This document shows positions 60,470 to 64,000 of a DNA stretch of 64,000 bases, one piece after another. Under the pieces are notes generated by a model. It ran no database searches. It was not told the DNA's origin and was given only the letters and a program-made list of their open reading frames with translations. Position numbers and translations under genes: made by a program. This DNA comes from Dermatemys mawii (taxonomy: Eukaryota; Chordata; Testudines; Dermatemydidae): contig ML677386.1 in the NCBI GenBank assembly GCA_007922305.1, positions 8,683,710 to 8,747,709 of the forward strand. The letters are read 5' to 3'. Position 1 is the stretch's first letter. Each line of letters starts with the position of its first letter.

Positions 60470-60625
60470 GGTAATATCTTTTATTGGACCAACTTCTGTT
60501 GGTGTGAGATACAAGCAACACAGAGCTCTTCTTCAGGTCTGTATAGCTCAAAAGCTTGTCGAGAAGTTGGTTCAGTAAAAGATAGTACCTCACCTACATC
60601 GTCTCTCTAATATCCTGGGAATGAC
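60470..60625. repeat. Palindromic interspersed repeat, copy 2
   Basis: GATGAGGTAATATCTTTTAT, TGGACCAACTTCTG and the inverse AGAAGTTGGTTCAGTAAAAG, ATAGTACCTCACC flank a centre with GCTCTTCTTCAGGTCTG. It then reads CTCTCTAATATCCTGGG, the inverse of the left end of the copy at 23870-24100. Confidence 0.7.
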
Positions 60626-60794
60626 ATGGTTACAATACACTACATACACCGAGTACAAGGCAGTGGGAGATCAAACCTTTCTCATTACCCTACCATGATG
60701 GAACAGGGCTATTCAGGCAAATGCAGTCTACTGTTGCAAAATAATGCAAGGCCTACCTGAGTCAGAACCCTGCCTCATGCACACATTCTCCACC

Positions 60795-61552
60795 CCCTAA
60801 GTTCTCTGTAAGCTGTGCAGCCGTGCAGCAAGCTATTAAGGGCTGCAGAGGCAGGAGAGGCAACCTTCCCCTGGCCCAGCCCAGTCCCACTGGGGTTGCC
60901 AGGGAGAGGAGCCCTTTCCATGGCCTAGCCCAGCCCCAGTGAAGCTGCTGCGGCTGGGGAGAGGAGCCCCTTCCCTAGCCCAGCCCAGCCCAACCCTGCT
61001 GGAACTGTTGGGGAGAGGTGCCCCTCCCCCAGCCTGGTCCGACCCAGCCCAGCCAGAACTGCTGCAACCTGGGAGAGGCACCTTTCCCCCAGCCCCAAGC
61101 TGCTGCAGTGAGAGAGTGTTGTGGGGAGTCCTCTCACTCTGTCGCAGCCCCGGAGCAGCTTACACCCCAAACCCCTCATCCCTGGCCACATCCCAGAGTC
61201 TTCACCCCTAGCTAGAGCCATCACCCCTTGCACCTAACCCTCTACCTCAGCCCTGAGCCCCCTTCTGCACCCTGAACCCCTTATCCTGAGCCCTACCCCA
61301 GAGCCTTCACCCCTGGCATCCAACCCTCTGCCCCAGCCCTGAGCCCCTTCGTGCATCCCAAACCCCTTATCCCCAGCCCCATCCCAGAGCCTGCACCCTC
61401 AGCCAGATCCCTCATCCCCCCCGCCCACACCAGCCCTTTGCCCCAGCTCTGAACCTCTTGGCCTCACCCCCACAACACATCACCTCCATATTGGTGCACA
61501 TAACAAAATTCATTCCGCGCATGGATGTGAAAAATGAGAGGGAACATTGCCC
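60795..61552. mobile_element. Putative DNA element containing two minisatellites
   Basis: Left TTCTCTGTAAGCTGTGCAG and right GAGAGGGAACATTGCCC resemble the two ends of a GTTCCCTCTAA-type element. Inside are about five 60-bp units (60850-61105; GGGGAGAGGAGCCCCTTCCC) and about three 85-105-bp units (61158-61490; CCAACCCTCTGCCCCAGCCC). Open frames in it are Pro/Leu-rich artefacts. Confidence 0.5.
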
Positions 61553-61600
61553 ACCACTGTTAGAAATCTTTGCACTCCTTCATTACCCTCTCCTCAGAAC

Positions 61601-61722
61601 TGGGTTGGCAATTTTGGTTTGACATATTCCTGGAGGTTTCATCACATGACATATTCTTTCATTAAAGATTAATCTTTAATTCCTGGAGACTCCAGGACAC
61701 TCCTGAAGGGTTGGCAACTGTA
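61601..61722. mobile_element. hAT-type MITE, 122 bp (family of 2372-2489)
   Basis: Begins TGGGTTGGCAATTTTGG and ends GGGTTGGCAACTGTA; flanks CTCAGAAC (61593-61600) and TTCAGAAC (61723-61730) match at 7 of 8. Confidence 0.9.
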
Positions 61723-62672
61723 TTCAGAACAAGTGTCCTAGGTATGCATTTTGAAAATCACATTACCTTCTTTACTTTAATAAAGGGCAAAGCCAACAAA
61801 AGAGGAAGTAAAGATGATCACATTTATTCCAAATGGGTAGATTAGTTGGTACTTTTTCTATGGAACAACTGTGTTGTCTTTTTTAAAAGCAAAATCTGTC
61901 TAGGTACCAACTTCAGCTAAACCACTATATGACATATCCAGCTGCACGCTGACTGCGAAATGATCCATCCATGGAACTGACCACATGCCAGTCACTTAGT
62001 TCTTTGGGATTAACTGTCCCTTCCATCAAGTTGGTTTAGACTAATGTTACTGTTCATCATGTAACACAAAGCTTCCCAAGCGAGATACTCAAGCTATTGA
62101 TTGCAAAGGATGTCCCTTTCAACAGCCATTATATAACAAAGGTCAAACCTTGTGTGCAGCACATTTGCTGCATAAGCTTGTGAAATACCAGTATCATGAA
62201 ATAGTTCTCAATTGTCACAGAATATTTAAATATGCACCCTTTACACTAAATGACACTAACTAGTTTAGCAACATTAAGGGCTCATTTATACCACTTAAGA
62301 AGAGCTGAGCTAGGGAGTGTGAAGGCACGCACTGCCTGAATGTCTACCTGAGACATAATGTCTGAGAAATAAGCGAGAGACAGGACATGCCACTGGTACA
62401 TTGATTTGAAACATAATGGCTGAGAAGCACTAGGTGTAGCTGTAGGGAGGGCAGACGCGCTGCTTTATACCAAAAGTCAGATCCTGGGCCATGCTATGCC
62501 CTCCTTGTGCTGTTCCAGTGCTGGAAACAAGCCACCAAGCTGCCTTAAATGAGCAGTTTAGGATTCCCCTGGTGTGGGGAATCCCTAGCCAGCTACACAC
62601 CTTCTTCTGTTCTCCCCAGCACAAGGGCATATCTGTGGAAGGAGGAGATTTGATTGGAGCATACTGCATTCA

Positions 62673-62947
62673 GGCCTTGTCTACACTAGGAAATTAGTTC
62701 GGTATAACTACATCGCTCAAGGGTGTGAAAAATCCATACCCCTGAGCAATGCAGTTAAACTTACCTAACCCCCGATGTAGACAACGCTAGGTCAATAGGA
62801 GAATTCTCCTGTCGACCTAGTTACCACCTCTCAGGGAGGTGGAGTACCTATGCTGACAGGAGAACCCCTCATGTTGGTATAGCTAGTGTCTTCACTAAAG
62901 CATTAGAGTGGAATAGCTGCAGCATTTTAAGTTTGCAGACAATCCCC
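62673..62947. mobile_element. Harbinger-type MITE, 275 bp
   Basis: Left GGCCTTGTCTACACTAGG; the right end AAGTTTGCAGACAATCCCC is a decayed inverse. Internal GTCGACCTAG and CTCAGGGAGGTGGAGTACC are typical of these MITEs. Confidence 0.7.
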
Positions 62948-63086
62948 AATGTGGTAACAGTCCCTAGGGATACACTGCAAACCAGCATAAGTGAGAGCAG
63001 CCCTGAAGCTGAGGACTGAGGCCAAAGTCTCTAGAAGCAATATAAGGATGACAGTGAGAGCCATCTTTGCTACATCTTTTGGAAAT

Positions 63087-63673
63087 TGTAGTCAGTACAA
63101 TTCTGCACTATAATTTGGCTACAATGAGATCTCTGCTCCTGAGCAGCTCCAGATCGTAGAGCAATTGCAGGTGTCCTCTGCCCAGAGGCTTACACCATGC
63201 TTAGTCATTTTCTAGATTGGATGTAAAGCAGAGTTATACAGCATTAAGGGGCTATTGTATGGTCAGGATTTGGTTCTTTGGTTTGAAATGCTTCCTTCTA
63301 AATGCAAATTAGCTGTAGGGACATTTCGAAGTTTTCCCACTCCTTTTCAAGAAAAAAGACAAATCAAAACTGAATTAAACCACAGAAGAATATTTAGTGT
63401 CCACGAAAGATATCATGGGGCCTGACTCACCAATGCATTACCCCTATTTTACTGTGGTGCCACTCCATTCACATTGGTGAATCAGATCCATGGTCTAGAA
63501 ACTGCTTGTGTGCCCAGGAGAATTATCAGTCACCCTGTATATTTTATCCTGACTTCCAAAACAGAGTTAGCAGCTGTATCCAATGTATTATTATTAGTAG
63601 TAGTTATTGTCTGTATTGTGGGAGCAGAGATCTCATTGTAGCCAAATTATAGTGCGGAATTGTACTGACTACA
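63087..63673. repeat. Long inverted repeat, 53-bp arms
   Basis: Arm 63087-63139 (TGTAGTCAGTACAATTCTGC...) and arm 63621-63673 (...GAATTGTACTGACTACA) are reverse complements with one mismatch in 53. The spacer is 481 bp. At 63418-63490 the spacer holds a decayed palindromic MITE (GGGGCCTGACTCACCAATGC to TTGGTGAATCAGATCC). Confidence 0.85.
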
Positions 63674-63689
63674 CCTTCCTAAGGGTTGA

Positions 63690-63800
63690 GAAGAGGCAAG
63701 GTTGAGAAGAGGCAAGGCAGGGCAGGGGTGGGGCCACATGGAAGAGGTGGAGTGGGGGGGTCGAGCGCCCGGGGAAACCAGGGAAGTCAGTGCCTATGCT
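63690..63800. repeat. Truncated copy of the 3482-3789 MITE family
   Basis: GGGGCCACATGGAAGAGGTG followed by GAGCGCCCGGGGAAACCAGG and GAAGTCAGTGCCTATG is the right half of the family. Just upstream a 16-bp unit GTTGAGAAGAGGCAAG occurs twice in tandem. Confidence 0.55.
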
Positions 63801-64000
63801 TGGTAGGGCTGGAGGGGCCATGGGAAGAAAGGAAGATGGTAACTGATAAGCTGTGAGGAGTACTTCTACTAGCTGGAGGCAGCAAAGGGAACAGCAGTGA
63901 GCCCCAGGTCTCCTATCCAGTTCCAGGAGCTACTACCAAGGAAGGGGCTCTACATGGCCCTCTGCAGTACAGAAGTACTGTAGATGTGGGGAATGGCCCA

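Noticed and set aside
60836..61233. Frames of 81-102 codons
   Set aside because: Translation of a 60-bp tandem repeat (repeated Pro/Leu/Ala/Gly units).

Overview
The window looks like reptile nuclear DNA, most probably from a turtle. The one host gene is a vertebrate EGLN1 (PHD2) exon. It sits among CR1 LINEs, L3-like and MIR-like remnants, tRNA-head SINEs, many hAT and PIF/Harbinger MITEs with intact target-site duplications (TSDs), a chromodomain Ty3/gypsy relic, a Penelope-like element, a DIRS-like gag relic and a long solo LTR. That mix, with short-tailed CR1 copies and no L1/Alu, fits Testudines; the lineage call rests on remembered family resemblance, not on a search.

Layout. (1) 1-24,825: AT-rich, inferred to be the 5' part of EGLN1 intron 1 (gene on the minus strand). 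It carries scattered small DNA transposons, one DIRS/LAP2alpha-type gag relic, short hairpins and long stretches with nothing recognisable. No later EGLN1 exon was seen. (2) 24,826-25,689, minus strand: EGLN1 exon 1 coding part, 288 codons, with the MYND zinc finger and the start of the prolyl-hydroxylase domain, ending at a GTGAGT donor. (3) about 24,720-26,260: CpG-island promoter with GC boxes and a candidate hypoxia response element about 440 bp upstream of the ATG. (4) 26,260-64,000: upstream intergenic DNA, almost entirely nested transposons, with no host gene seen.

The intergenic part can be read as a stratigraphy. A split SINE at 27.8-28.5 kb holds two MITEs. A chromodomain gypsy element lies at 31.9-35.7 kb with its gag region missing. 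A Harbinger element (37.6-44.4 kb, transposase on minus) is split by a 2.4-kb CR1 flanked by a 24-bp duplication. A second Harbinger (52.1 to about 60.2 kb, transposase on plus) has its transposase reading frame interrupted in turn by a hAT MITE, a Penelope-like element and a solo LTR that itself holds a MITE; the Penelope and LTR insertions have exact TSDs, and removing all insertions restores co-linearity. The Penelope-like element ends in a hammerhead-ribozyme-like motif.

Functionally the only live system here is the oxygen sensor EGLN1: its product hydroxylates HIF-alpha, and the promoter motif suggests HIF feedback on EGLN1. Everything else coding looks decayed. All calls come from reading the sequence; no alignment or database search was run.
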